Shown here in pieces: positions 41,265-53,640 of a DNA stretch of 64,000 nucleotides (position 1 is its first letter; each line of letters begins with the position of its first letter). The translations under genes and the position numbers were made by a program. Below the pieces are notes generated by a model. That model saw nothing but the letters and a program-made list of their open reading frames with translations. It was not told the origin of the DNA and searched no databases. Source of the stretch: Camellia lanceoleosa (taxonomy: Eukaryota > Streptophyta > Magnoliopsida > Ericales > Theaceae); NCBI GenBank assembly GCA_025200525.1, contig CM045763.1:154138246-154202245 (forward strand). Direction: 5' to 3'.

Positions 41265-44200
41265 CTTTATAGCATCAAGAAGACGGCCTTCAATTGGTTG
41301 CTTAGGCTTGTCCTCAGATTAAGAGAAGGATTTTAATTAGAACTGAAAGTAATTAAGTTGAGAAGCTAAAAATTATATAACTAGACAAATGCCAATACCA
41401 CAACAAACTTTAAAGGTGACTAATTCGCGAGTTTGTGTGCATGTGTCAACACACGTGGAGGTACTTTCACAAATATTGTAATGTAAATGACCATACAAGC
41501 ATGAGGTCAGTAAATTCTGAATGCCAACCTATGATGCATGTATTCTAACAAATAACCAATTTGTAGGCCAATCAGAGTATCTAGATTGGTCTCTAAATCT
41601 AATGTTCATGAACACCTATGGTCAATATCTAAAGCGAATTCATGTTTTCCTGGATTCTATTATTTGGTTAGATTAGATGTATTATTTGCACTTTATCATG
41701 CTGCATGTTGAATATCTTAATCAATTAAACTTCAACTGTTCAATTGATGGACTCTTATTTCTCTCAACAGAATATTTCAATTCAAATAAGCTAATGAAAT
41801 AGTTCCAAATCTCTGACTGACTTGGAGTTTTAGTTTGCTTGTGAGATGACGGTGGTTTGGATAACTGGAATTTTGAATTGGGGGACATTAGAAATGATTG
41901 TTTGTTGATAGATTTTATTTTTTATATTTTTATTTGAAAATTTACTCTTGGTTCTCTGTATAATTTTTTTTTCTTGTTGTTATTAACATAACCAGTAAAC
42001 CAGAAATGAAATCTCTTATAATTTATTTGCCGTAATTTATTGTTGTATTCCTCCATTTTTGTTATTTGTTCTTTGCTGCTGATTCGTTTTTGTATTCCTG
42101 GTTTGTTTTTGTATTCCTTTGCTTTTGTTATTTGTTCTCAAAATAGAGTACTAGAAAAACTAGAATATTTTACTACAAACAAACTCTATTGTGTTGTCTG
42201 GGTCTTTCACTTTTTAACCTGGTTCTTAGTTTGTTGAACTGTTTTGATTGGTATACAAATGGTTGGTCTGATGAAAAGATTGTAACCCTTTTGGATTTAG
42301 TACTCAGAACCCTTGCTTGGTTAGCAATCTCTGTTTTTTTGCATACCCATTTCTCTAATTCAAGTCAACCAAAGTTCCCAATTTCATTGAGGGTTTGGTG
42401 GGGTTTTTACTTTTCATGTCTTATTATTCTTTCACAAAAATTCGAACTTTAACCGTAAAAATCGTTAACTTTTCTTACAATGTACAAGTGCACATTGTAG
42501 CATTTCCCCCCCAAAAAAAATTTATTCACATTCCTTTTTTTCCAATGCTTTTTTGCTTTTCTTTATTTCCAATTCAGCCAATTGGTTGTTCCTGTTGCTA
42601 CTTGCTGGTTTATGGTTGTTTCCTGTTGATATATGGATATATTTCTGATAAAATGAAAGGGCAATGAAATATCATGGGTCAATAGTTGTGGAGTTGTATT
42701 CCAAAAAATAGTAGAAACTTTGCTCTGTAAAAGTTCCAAACATCCAAAAAGATTTGTGCTTTATTACAATGTTGCTCAAAAAACATGGACAACAAGAGTG
42801 ATTGGATTGGGTTTGAGGCTATTTTAGTCACAAAAAAAACAAAGTCGACTTTTTAACCCAATAAGACAAAATATTACATCCAACCCATAATCATTACATT
42901 CTTTCTCTTACAAAAAGTCAAAAAATCCAAAAAGTCCTTCCCAAATGAGACTTTTTAGCCCTAAGCTTAAAAAGCCAAAAAGCCAACCCACTTTCCAAAC
43001 CAACCCAAAAAGGGCCATAGTGTTCTTTAATTTGAACTTTGCAAAGAATTATTTTTATTTATTGATTGATTTGTTCTTTCATTGGAGCCTTATTATCAAG
43101 AAGCTTGTAATTTTCTAACCTGCAATGGCAACATATATATGATATTATACTTATCCGGCAAAGGTATTACAGCCAACCTTGCAGCCAACTGAACAATGAT
43201 TTTCCACAAGTATCAGAAGATGAAGTGCTTGTAGCATATTCTCGTTCAAAGTTTTACATGTTCGTGTGGTAGATAATATTTGTTGAGGTGTTTTTTCTTG
43301 TGAATTTGATTTTTGGTTGTTTGTAGAATTGCAGTGTTCCCATGGCAATACTGTATTAGTAATTTATGAATATAGAAGTGTTTTGTTAATATTTATGGCA
43401 TGTTTTTAAAAATTGGGTATTTGATCTCTTCTCACCTTCTCGTCATTTGAATGTCTCACTCTCAAGCATCTTGCTCTTGCTATGCATTTTGCTCTGATTT
43501 GGTATTTTTTTCCATTTGGAATCTCCTTGGTCACAATTTCCACCCTTATGTTCTTCATTTGATTTGCATTTCCTTCAGATTTTGTTGTGCTTTTGCTTTG
43601 ATTTTGCATTTTCTTCAGACTTTGGTGTGCAGTTCAGAAATGGATTTAGTGACATATATAGAATTGATTACAAAGGTGAAGCTAACTCTTGTGGGAGATG
43701 GCTAAAAGCCAAAGCCAACTTTTAACCTATTTTGGATCACATCATCTCTCTACTTTTTATACTTTTTTTCAAAAAAAAACAAAAAAGTCAGCTTTTAACC
43801 AACTTCTCAAAACAACGGATTAGTGAAGATGAGGCTTTGCAAGGAAGACACTCTAATTGTCAATGTGCCAATGGTTAGTTGATAAGTGTAAATGGAACCC
43901 TACTTATCTAATCATTTTTGGTTGTTGAGAAAATTGAGTGAAGATAATGGAACAATAGATGAAAGTATAATATATATTGATTAATTTCTCGTTGCTTTGT
44001 TAGATTGTTGATGTTTTTGATTTGATTTCAGCGGTTTTCATGGGCTCTCATATGTCCTCTTAGTTACTGCTTCAGATTCATTCTTTGTTTATGTTTGCCA
44101 TTTTGCTCTCTGTTTGTTCACGCTTTTACCCCTCTTATTTTCTTCCATTATAGCCACGCAAGATACAACCTGTATCAACACAGAACAGAGGCCATGTAGC

Positions 44201-44407
44201 ATTTTAGCTAGCATACCCAACTCACCAGGCACCACTAGCAGCAACCATCTTATCTCATTCCACCACCTATGCAAATCCTACACTATCTAGGTATAAAGAA
44301 CAAATGATAGTCTAATCTCATTCACTTCTTCACTTAAAAAATAGTATTAATAGGCAAATTCCACAGCTTCTATTCTAATTTGTGTTTGGATAACCTTCCA
44401 ACTGCTC
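41265..44407. other. Long interval without a recognised gene
   Basis: Short ORFs only, T-rich on the plus strand. Two AAAAAGTC-rich MITE-like units (about 42765-43022 and 43678-43825) and a local repeat of TTTTTGTATTCCT and GTTATTTGTTCT phrases (42056-42140) are visible. Nothing else recognised. Confidence 0.45.
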
Positions 44408-44414
44408 AAACATA

Positions 44415-44596
44415 GGGAAATTATTCAGTAATTTCGGAATACCACGTAGCTATACTTCAAACCAATCACTAATTACTTAGCCTCATGTTGTTCCCACATC
44501 CCTAACATAAATCGTGGGTCCCTACCTCTCTCTACCAATTAAAACCTTATGGAGTATCACGTGTCCATATTCCGGGAATACTGAATAACCACCCTT
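44415..44596. mobile_element. 182-bp foldback MITE
   Basis: The ends are inverted: TTATTCAGTA with GGAATAC on the left, and their complements at the right end. It is flanked by AAACATA (44408-44414 and 44597-44603); an eighth base differs by a transition. An 8-bp target site would suggest hAT, but this is tentative. Confidence 0.6.
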
Positions 44597-44603
44597 AAAC
44601 ATA

Positions 44604-46237
44604 ACTAATCAAATCTTTTATACATTTTCACTCTCACGATGTCTTTATACATTTTTACTCTCACTACACCATTTGTGCCCATGCAAATTACTAATGGTAT
44701 TTTCCAATTACCTTTGCAGAGAAAATTCAAAGGTGGATTTGTTCCCAGTTCCACCTTTGGAAGGAGTGGCAGAGAGAGAAGAAAAAAAGAGAAACATAAA
44801 GCAATCCTTCCAACCGGTTAACCCACACAGTTTCATTTGAAATCAGGGGCCCAATCTATTTGCTGGTTTACAATTTCGTGAAATATAAGATGTGGTTATG
44901 AAAAGAAGAAATATTATGTATTTTGCATCGGAGAATTTCTCAAAAAAAAAGAAAAAGAAAAAAAAAAAAACACTGCATCTTTTCCTTATTATTTTCATCA
45001 ATGATAATGCGACCCATAGTGCGTGGGGTCCAACTAGTATAGTCAAATGATCGATAACTGTTAGCCTAATGTGAAAAACATAAATAATTTTAATGAATTT
45101 AGAAAATACTTTTTGAGTAGTTAAGGCCACGTTTGGTAGTTTCAACTTTCACTTGTTGACAGACCAAACAAACACTTTAGACCCCTAAGCAAAGTATCTC
45201 CACTTTCTTTACATCTCAAAGCATTTGTACTGGGTTGGCTTGTTTGGGTGGTATTAAATTTCATCCAAATTTTCATCAAATTTCTAACAACTGTTTTTTT
45301 ACTTCTAAACAATTTGTTAAAAGATGAAGGTTTGGAAATTAGTTTTTTTCACTTGAATTGATTAAAAGATAGGTTTTCGTGATAGGTTAGGTATTTTTAA
45401 AAATATTTGATCAAAATTTTGATTTTTGCCAAGCTATATCAAATTAAACTTTTGATCTAAAATATTGAACAAATTTGATGGGAAAAAAAAAAAAAAGGAG
45501 GTAAAAAGCTAGAGATGCTCTAAGTACCAACCTGTTGATGCGCTATTCTTGGGTACAATCTTTTGAAGCACAAAGACATGAAACAAACTTAAGATTAAAC
45601 AAACCAAACATACAATGGTGAACCCAAAGAAATTTAGATAAAAAATTAAATAAAAATAAATAATATCCATTTAAAAGGCTCTAAACAGATAAAAATGAAC
45701 AAATAAATGGAAATCATATCCCTCAAAGATGAACGATGAAACTAGAAGCAACCTGGAACAAATCAATACACAATATCTACCATCTAAAACACCATCCTGT
45801 GCTTGGAAATATAAAATCAAAGAAAACTAAACAATCAGTTATTACAATTCTTCACAGCCATCTATGATCTAATAACACAAAAGCTTTTCAGCGCGATTAG
45901 AGAAATGAGATCGTTCGTACCCATGCCGCTCTGCGATGAAATACAATTTCGAATTTCTTCAACCTATACAAGAGATAAATGAAAGAAATCAAAATTCTGA
46001 TTTTCTAATTTCACAACTTAATCAAATTCAATTCTGACTATGATGTTATTCAAGAAAAAGAAAACGAACCTTGAAAACTATTCAACAAGTGTGCAAACCC
46101 ATTGAGGCCAGCCACAAAATTCTTCAAGCACGCTCCATCAAAAACTCGAGTCTTCAAATCTGCATTAACTTGGGACTATGTTGTCACACTTCCTCAAATC
46201 AGCTTTCTGCAAACACTGTTGGATGTGAATCTTAGCT
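44604..46237. other. Interval 3' of the NLR relic
   Basis: AT-rich with A/T homopolymers. The right part, next to 46238, would be the 3' UTR or 3' exons of the NLR gene on the minus strand, but no coding motif continues past the stop. A 60-codon plus-strand frame at 44639-44821 has no recognisable motif. Confidence 0.4.
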
Positions 46238-49200
46238 TCAAAATAGTGCATTAACAATCAGAGGAACATGAGCTATCTTCAGCCAATCCTCCCCAGTCTG
46301 TTTCTTGCACCGGCGCTCCAAAGGTGGACATTCTCCAATTGACAGCCGTTTCAGAGTATTCTGATCCTGCAGCCCATCCGGCAAACACCTCAGATTAGGG
46401 CAACTCCAAATCACTAAGGATGATAATGATCGGAGGCCTCCTAGCCAATTTGGTAGAAAAAATAATCCGCCGCAATTGTCTATACACAAATCTTGCAGAG
46501 CATTCAAATGTTGCATACCCTCTGGAAAAGATTGTATCTCTGGACATCTATTGATTCTCAAGAACCGAAGTGCTGTCAGATATCGCATTCCATCCGACAA
46601 AGATATTAGTTTATCACAGCGGAAAATTTGTAAGGATGTAAAGGAAGTCAAGCCTTGCAACCCTTGCACTGGAAGGGAAGTAAGACTTTTACAATCGTGT
46701 ATAAACAGTTTCTGGAGAGAGTTTAGGTTATCCAGTTGATTTGACAGGGTCTTCAGCTTGTACATGGACCATAACTCTGAGATCTCCAAGGCCTTAAGAT
46801 TTTGAAGCAGTCCTTCTGGAAGAATCTTCAAATTAGACTCACTTATCCTAAAATCGGTAATCCAAGTAAGATTAATCACTGACCTGAATATCATTTCATT
46901 GCCTACCTCAATTCTCAATCTCTTGAGTGCTGGAAGAAAAGGCAATGTAGTCAATTTGGGGCATAAAAATATCACCAACTCCTGTAGGCGAGGGAAAATT
47001 TCTCCTCTATCCACTGTTGCCCATTCCTCCAAGCTTGGCATATCTAGAACTCGAGAGTCTTCAATGTAGGAAATGAACTTTCCCCATCTCCATAATCCCC
47101 ATGGTCAAAGTACTTAAGAGAACCCATGCAGCTGATATTGAGAATTTTTAGGGATTGTAGTTTGCCAAGAGGAGGAAGATGTTCACATCTTTCACAATCT
47201 ATTAAAGAGATCTCAACCAGATTTTTAAGAACCAAACCCCACATCCAGTTGGGAAACTTTGCACCTTGGAAGAAATTTATGCTCAACTTCTTCAGATTCG
47301 AATTAGGTTGGAGACTCTCAAGAACCTCTTCGACATTCATTGGTATGTTTTCTTCATTGCTCTGGCTCCAATATAATTCCAAAGAAATAAGATCATGTTT
47401 CCCCTTCAAATTGGCCTTCTTGGTGTCTTCTGAATTTCTTACGTTCTCAAGTCTCTTTATGCTCAACGTACCCCCAAGATTTAATTCTTTCAGCTCACCA
47501 ATTTGGTAACCCTCACCTTGGCCCACAATGAACATGCTTAGTCTTTGTAGGCAAGTTAATTGTCCCATTTGGTCCGGCATGGAAGTAAGAGAATCACACC
47601 CTGTGATGTCCAAGTAAGTGAGATTTCTCATGTGCTTCATGCGTTTGGGCAACTTACAAAGTCCTCGGCAATGTTCTAGCTTCAATGTCTGTAGACTTTG
47701 GAGATTACTTATTGATTCCGGTAGAATTTCTATTTTAGAGAACGACATGTTCAGGTACCTAAGATGGCTGAAATTGGAAATGGACATTGACAACTTCTCA
47801 TCAACATGTCTACCAAAATCCAACACTCTAAGATACTTTTGTTTTGAAATGCAAGGTGAAGCAATATTATCCTTGGAATTTGGAATGAAAGACTCAAATA
47901 TTAAGACAGACCGCAAAGATGGGACTTCAAATACAATCTCATTCCAAGGAACCATCTCTCCAAAACCAACAATATTAAAAGACAAGTGACAGAATTTTAT
48001 CTCGAATTTTCATGCCCTCGTGAGGCTCCATAATAGAGCATTCATATCTCATAATATATTGTGCAAGATCATGCATAAGATCGTGCATTTTACAAAATAT
48101 TGTTCCACTATTGGACTCTTTTACATCTTGGAAGAATGACCTCGAAACGAAGTCCCTGAAAATGTCATGGCCCACATCATGTAACCTCATTTGTCCTTTA
48201 GATGGAATAAAATCATTTGCCATCCGCAACTCTATCAGCATGTTGTTCTCCATTCTATAGTCTTTGGGAAATATACAACAATAAGCAAAACATTGCCTCA
48301 AATGTGGAGGTAAGGCTTCATAGCTCAACCTCAAAGCAGGTAAAATATTACTTCCATCATCTGGAAAATACCAAATCTCACTATCCTTCACGGACAACCA
48401 TTCACTTTCACTTCTTTTAAATTGCATGAGGCTTCCCAAAGCCTTTATTGCTAAGGGTAACCCTTTGCATTTTTTCACTATTTCCTTCGCAATGAGATCC
48501 AATTGAAGGTTTTCCTCTTTTCTTTTATTGCCAAATGCACGTCGTTTAAACAAGGACCAAGAATCATCCTCCGACAGACGAGCCATGTGGTGTATAGGAA
48601 GTGTAGCCATGATAAGAGCAACTTTCTGAATCCTTGTTGTTACTATAACAGTACAACCTTTAGCTCCACGCTTCAGTGCATTTTTTAGCCTATCCCACTT
48701 CTCATGGTACTCATTCCATACATCGTCCAAGACAAGTAAAAATCTCTTCCCAAACAGTTTTTCTTGGAGGCGACGTAGAAGTGTATCCAAGTTTGAGATA
48801 CTACACCCACCACCTTCTATGGACTCTAGGATTTCTCTGGTTAGTCTCTCTACATCAAAATCAACAGAGACACACACCCAAATTCTCAACTCAAAGTAGC
48901 TCTCCACCCTTCCATCATTGTAGACTAATTGAGCAAGTGTGGTTTTCCCAAATCCCCCCATACCACACATAGCATAGACCAAAACATCATCATCACGATC
49001 ACTTGAATTGTTGAGCAACATTTCAATTATCATTTCTTTCTCATTAGTTCTCCCATAAATTTCTGATTCATTCACCATTGAATCAGTTTGTCCTCTCTCC
49101 ACCCTACAAACTTCGGTTTCCACCACACCTTTCCTCAAGTGAAACTTATTTTTCTCCCCAGCAATGGCATCTAACCTATCCCTTATATCCTTGATCTTAT

Positions 49201-49304
49201 GCCCCATTTTCAATCGAAATATAAGCCAGTTTCGAAGAGAGAAAAAGGCACTTACTTGGGGTTTTATGCCTCTCTTAGAATCCGTCCTTCTTCTCAGAGC
49301 TTCA
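46238..49304 (-). pseudogene. CC-NB-ARC-LRR (RGA-type) disease-resistance gene, truncated and frameshifted
   Basis: NLRs are intracellular immune receptors; NB-ARC is the nucleotide switch and LRR the sensing part. Three consecutive minus-strand frames make up one gene. Frame 1 (to 47975; ATG at 49213, but open from about 49290) contains the coiled-coil tail EALRRR, the P-loop GMGGFGKTT (residues 84-92 from that ATG), kinase-2 LLVLDDVW (159-166), RNBS-B GCTVIVTTR (186-194), GLPL (251-254), RNBS-D CFAYCCIFPKDY (308-319) and MHD (376-378). Frame 2 (47985-47044) is LRR, including LRVLDF, LRYLNMS and LPPLGKLQSLKIL. Frame 3 (47041-46238) holds the C-terminal LRRs and the usual ending GEDWLKIAHVP. 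Single-base frameshifts at about 47980 and 47045 separate them. The first part of the coiled coil is missing: at 49304 the sequence passes into a Copia LTR. About 990 residues remain. Two frameshifts and the missing start make it a pseudogene unless the frameshifts are sequencing errors. Confidence 0.92.
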
Positions 49305-50052
49305 TGTTAGGTTGGGTTTCCCTCCTATGTCGAGGATGGCCCAAAACATTTAGTAAAACCCATGTGAGTTCCAAAGCCCACATGGAGAGGTTATGTTTTT
49401 GAAAAGATCTGGCCCATGAGTATAGTATGACAAACCCTTTTTGTATAACACAGAAAAAAAGGCGTAGCAGCAGCCACCAAAACAGAGAGAAGAGGAGAAA
49501 TTATGTCCAGCAGTGATCAAGCTATCCGATCAACAAGCATCTGTGGTTCGATTGAGCTGAAATTTGGTAGGCGAGTTCACAACTCAAGACTCTAAATTCT
49601 GGACGGTGGAGATCAGATTTGGAGTATTCTACTGCTGGTTTTTGGCCCGTGAACAGTACCCTTTTTGGTGAGATTTTTCCTAAATTTTGTATTTTGATCT
49701 TTGGTTGCCAAGGAAGCTTATTTGTAAGTTGTTCTTGATTGTTTGCCTCTAGTTCTATCTAGAGAGAACTCTTGTATACACATTATTTTTTAATAGTGGA
49801 GATATTTGGTGGACTACGGTCCAGTGGTTTTTTCTTTCCACATCGGGAAGGTTTTCCACGTTAAAAATTTGCTGTCGCTTTGTTGTGTGATTGTTGGATC
49901 ATCGTTTTCAGATTATTTTCAGAATATATTGTGCTCTATTAAATCGCTTCCTAATAGGTTCACACAAAGAGGGAGAATAAACTACTACTCCACTATTTTT
50001 GTGCCGGATTCGAATATTTCGAATTGGTTTTTTGTTTTGTTTTCTCCCAACA
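49305..50052 (+). repeat. 5' LTR of the Copia element in the NLR
   Basis: Begins TGTTAGGTTGGG, right after NLR coding sequence, and ends CTCCCAACA, 3 bp before the PBS. 748 bp. The partner LTR is outside the window. Confidence 0.8.
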
Positions 50053-50055
50053 TAG

Positions 50056-50067
50056 TGGTATCAAAGC
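50056..50067 (+). other. Primer binding site of the Copia element
   Basis: TGGTATCAAAGC, the common plant Copia PBS for initiator tRNA-Met (one base from TGGTATCAGAGC), followed 35 bp later by the gag start. Confidence 0.85.
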
Positions 50068-50101
50068 TTGGTTCATATTGCTGTGTATCTTGTGTTGAAT
50101 A

Positions 50102-51396
50102 ATGGAAGCAAATTTGAGTAGAATGGTTACCTTGAATGATTTTAATTATCACACATGGAAAGGAAAAATGGAAGACCTCCTTTATGTGAAGCAATTTCAT
50201 CTACTGGTGTTTGCTACTGAAAAACCAAAAAATAAATCTGATGAAGAATGGACATTACTACATCGACAAGTGTGTGGGTACATTAGGCAATGGGTGGATG
50301 ATAATGTTTTGAATCATATTAGTGGAGAGACACATGCACGTACACTCTGGAACAAACTTGAACAATTATATGCTTGGAAGACTGGAAACAATAAAATGTT
50401 TCTAATAAAGCAATTGATGACCTTGAGATACCAAGATGGAACCCCATTGACAGATCACTTGAACACTTTTCGAAGAGTAATTAATCAGTTGGCTGGAATG
50501 GATATCAAGTTCGACGATGAGATATAGCGGTTGTGCTTGCTTGGTACATTGCCGGACTCTTGGGAGACATTTAGAATGTCATTATCTAACTCGGCCCCAG
50601 ATGGTGTAATCAATATGGATCTGGCTAAGAGCAGTATTTTAAATGAAGAGATGAGGAGGAAATCACAAGGATCTTCTTCACAGTCAGAGGTTTTGGTTAT
50701 AGAAAGGAGGGGGAGAAGTAAGAGCAGAGGTCCGAAAGAACAGAGATAGAGGTAGAAGCAAGTCCAACAAGTTTGCTAATGCTGAGTGTTATCATTGTGG
50801 CATGAAAGGGCACATCAAGAAACAGTGCAGAAAATTGAAGAGAGAGAACAAGGAGAAAGGGATTGAGCATGATGGAAAGGATAATGATCGAGTTGCCACT
50901 ACTACTTCCAAAGACTTTCTCATTGTTTATGATGAGGATGTTATTAACATAGCATGCCATGAGACCAACTAGGTGATTGATAGTGGTGCCTCTATTCATG
51001 CTACATCTCGAACAGATTTCTTCACATCTTACAAACCTGGTGACTTTGGTTCGGTAAAGACGGGTAATGATGGCTTGGCCAAAATTATTGGTGTTGGAGA
51101 CATGCACTTGGAGACGAGTAATGGCACGAAGTTGGTTCTTAGAGATGCAAAGCATATTCCTGATATCCGTATGAATTTGATTTCTGCAGGTAAACTTGAT
51201 GATGAAGGGTATTGCAACACTTTCAGTAATGGTCAGTGGAAGCTCACTAAGGGTGCTATGGTTGTGGCTTGAGGCAAGAAGCATTCTACTTTGTACGTAA
51301 TGCAAGCAAGACTCCCCAAAGAAGTTATTAATGCAATGGATGATGAGTCTACAGTGGAATTGTGGCATAAAAGACTTGCTCACATGAGTGAAAAAG
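50102..51396 (+). pseudogene. Copia gag-protease-pre-integrase, decayed and truncated
   Basis: The gag starts at ATG 50102 with [24 protein letters not shown] and [10 protein letters not shown], typical of the UBN2/retrotran-gag region. A TAG at 50525 and a frameshift near 50740 break it. The zinc knuckle CYHCGMKGHIKKQC is complete (50787-50828, C-x2-C-x4-H-x4-C). The aspartic protease VIDSGASIHAT follows, its DSG at 50979-50987, directly after a TAG where tryptophan is usual. LRDAKHIPDIRMNLIS and the pre-integrase ELWHKRLAHMSEK close the readable part. A further TGA lies at about 51270. The reading breaks at 51397, where a Gypsy-type LTR begins. Confidence 0.92.
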
Positions 51397-51420
51397 TGTG
51401 ACGACCTAGAATTTTCCCTC

Positions 51421-51590
51421 CGCTCGAGCGGAGGAGTCAACGCTCGAGCGGACTTTTGGGGTTTTCAGCAATTCTGCAGACGGCCTGATATTCTGGGAGT
51501 TGTAATTCTCCGCTCGAGCGGGGGAGTTTACGCTCGAGCGGACAGCTTTGTTAGTCTGCACGCTCGAGCACAGGGTTGGACGCTCGAGCG
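51421..51590. repeat. Three pairs of CGCTCGAGCG palindromes, 20 bp apart
   Basis: 51421 and 51441, 51511 and 51531, 51561 (last base A) and 51581: each pair is separated by exactly 20 bp start to start, with 10-bp spacers of different sequence. Confidence 0.97.
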
Positions 51591-53496
51591 GGCCTCTAGG
51601 TTGAGTTGTACTTCTGTGGCATGTGGGCTCGTTTTTGATATTTTATTAATGTATTTGGAATGTTCTTATCTTATTTTGGGGTATTGGTTGAGGTGGTAAA
51701 ATGATGGTAAAGTAAGATTGGACCAAAGAATTTAATTCGGATAGTTGCCTTACGATCAGCCGTCACTCTTTTGCCCTTTTCTTTTTCCACACTTTGAATT
51801 TGGATGTGAGGTTAGAACCATTGGAAAGCTTATTTTCGGGGCTTCAATTTGGACACAAGAACGACCTAAAACGGAGTCCGGATGGAAGAGTTATGCCTGT
51901 TCAAAGTTTCGAAATCTGTGCTGAGGGCAGGTCCACTCGAGCGGGAATTACGGGACAGCAGCTTTAAGAACGAGAATTTTGGATCATTTCTTATATTTTC
52001 TTCTTTCCTCTTCCTTCCTCTTTGCCTAAGTTCGAAACCCTAGCCCCAAATCCTTGATTTCCTCTACTTTGATCAACAATCCACCATGGTTTTTGGCATG
52101 TAGGATGGAGAACTAAGGAGGATCAATGTTTTTAACCGATTAGAACTTAGATTTGTGGAGGCTTCTTCTCAAGCTCATCTCTTTGCTTGATTATTAAGGT
52201 AAGGGTTTGACTACTTGAAATTGATGGGTTTAAGTGATGGGTTATGAGTCCTAGATGTTAATCAATGGTAAAATTGGAATAAAAGTGTTGGGTTAATAGG
52301 TTTGATTATTTCTTGAAATCTCAATATTTTTCTTGAAACCCTAAGTTGCTTAAGGATGATAACCAAAGATTTGACCCAAATTGAAAGTAGATTAATGAAA
52401 TTGAGGTATTGAATTATGTATATGCAAGTTTAATTGGAATTTGGTGATGCTTGGAAATTATGTTTAAATTTGCGAATGAACTTTGTTTTAAGCATTGTGA
52501 ATCATGTCTTAGTGAGGAAGGAGATTGGGGGGAAAGGTTTGTTGATGATGTGGATGATGTAAATTGAGCCTTAGCAATTTAATTGGAATTATGTGAAATT
52601 ATACTTGGTAGCATTTAGTGGAATAATGTTAAATAGTATGGATTATATTGGATGGTGATAATTATGTTGGGTTGTGTTAATGTTGTTGAATTGAATTGTG
52701 TAGGGTTAGCTACAGGGACGGGCCTATCATCTAAACACTGTGAGTAATAGTACTACAAATGTACAAATGTACTTTGTTTACCGTTAAGATTATTGTTAAT
52801 AACGTTCTATTTTCCGTGAGCTAATATGTTAACATGTTTGTTGTTTGAGAATTGATATGAACATTGAAAGAGTTAGCACACATCGGAATGATTCTGAACC
52901 TACTCCGTATTTTGAGTTATGGCTATTGATTATTGTCAATATACCATCCTATGAATTACCTATACTTCTGTATAAGAATTGCATACAACCATTAACACTG
53001 TGAAGTTGGTTTATAAGTTGTTCTGGCCGGTTGATGTAATGGTACATTTATCTTCAGATTATTGGTAACGTTAAAGTTCTATTAATTACGAAATAAGTAT
53101 GTCTACGTACAATGAACCATGAAGAAAGTTAAGCGCATCATTGTACCATATGTTTTGCTTGCTACCATTATGTTATCTACTAGTTAGTGGCATTGGAACA
53201 TGATAAGCGAATGATATCTATATACATTACGGAAGTGTAGTATTTATGTATTTCTGAAAGCGTGCAAGCTGTAAACTATGTTGCCTTTTGTTAACAGTTA
53301 TCGGCAACGTTCTGTTAAACTTATGTTATTTATGTGATTAATGGAAAGAATGTATTTATCTATATTAATCTGTTCTGCTGTTTTCTGGTATGGAACAAAG
53401 TGCTGTACGGAACGAAGTGCTACACCTTGGTGGGAGCCACCTCTGGAATCCGTACGAGCCACCTCTTGAGTCCATACATTTGTTATTTCTGTACCT

Positions 53497-53640
53497 TCTG
53501 TTACCCACGCTTTATGCATTATGTACCCACGCTTTATGCGTTCTGTTACCCACGCTTTATGCGTTCTGTACCCACGCTTTATGCCTTCTGTATCCACGCT
53601 TTATGCCTTCTGTATCCACGCTTATGCGTTCTGTTATTAC
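53497..53640 (+). repeat. 21-23-bp tandem repeat
   Basis: About six units of TTCTGTACCCACGCTTTATG with small variations, followed by TTCTGTTATTT-rich low-complexity sequence to about 53870. Short ORFs over it are a by-product of the repeat. Confidence 0.9.

Larger units (their letters stand above)
49305..51396 (+). mobile_element. Ty1/Copia element inserted in the NLR (5' part)
   Basis: 5' LTR 49305-50052, PBS at 50056, then gag and protease until 51396, where a Gypsy-type LTR cuts it. The remaining pol and the 3' LTR are not in the window, presumably displaced beyond 64000 together with the 5' end of the NLR. Confidence 0.88.

Noticed and set aside
47126..48972. Plus-strand ORFs opposite the NLR
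   Set aside because: They are shadows of the minus-strand LRR and NB-ARC coding frames.
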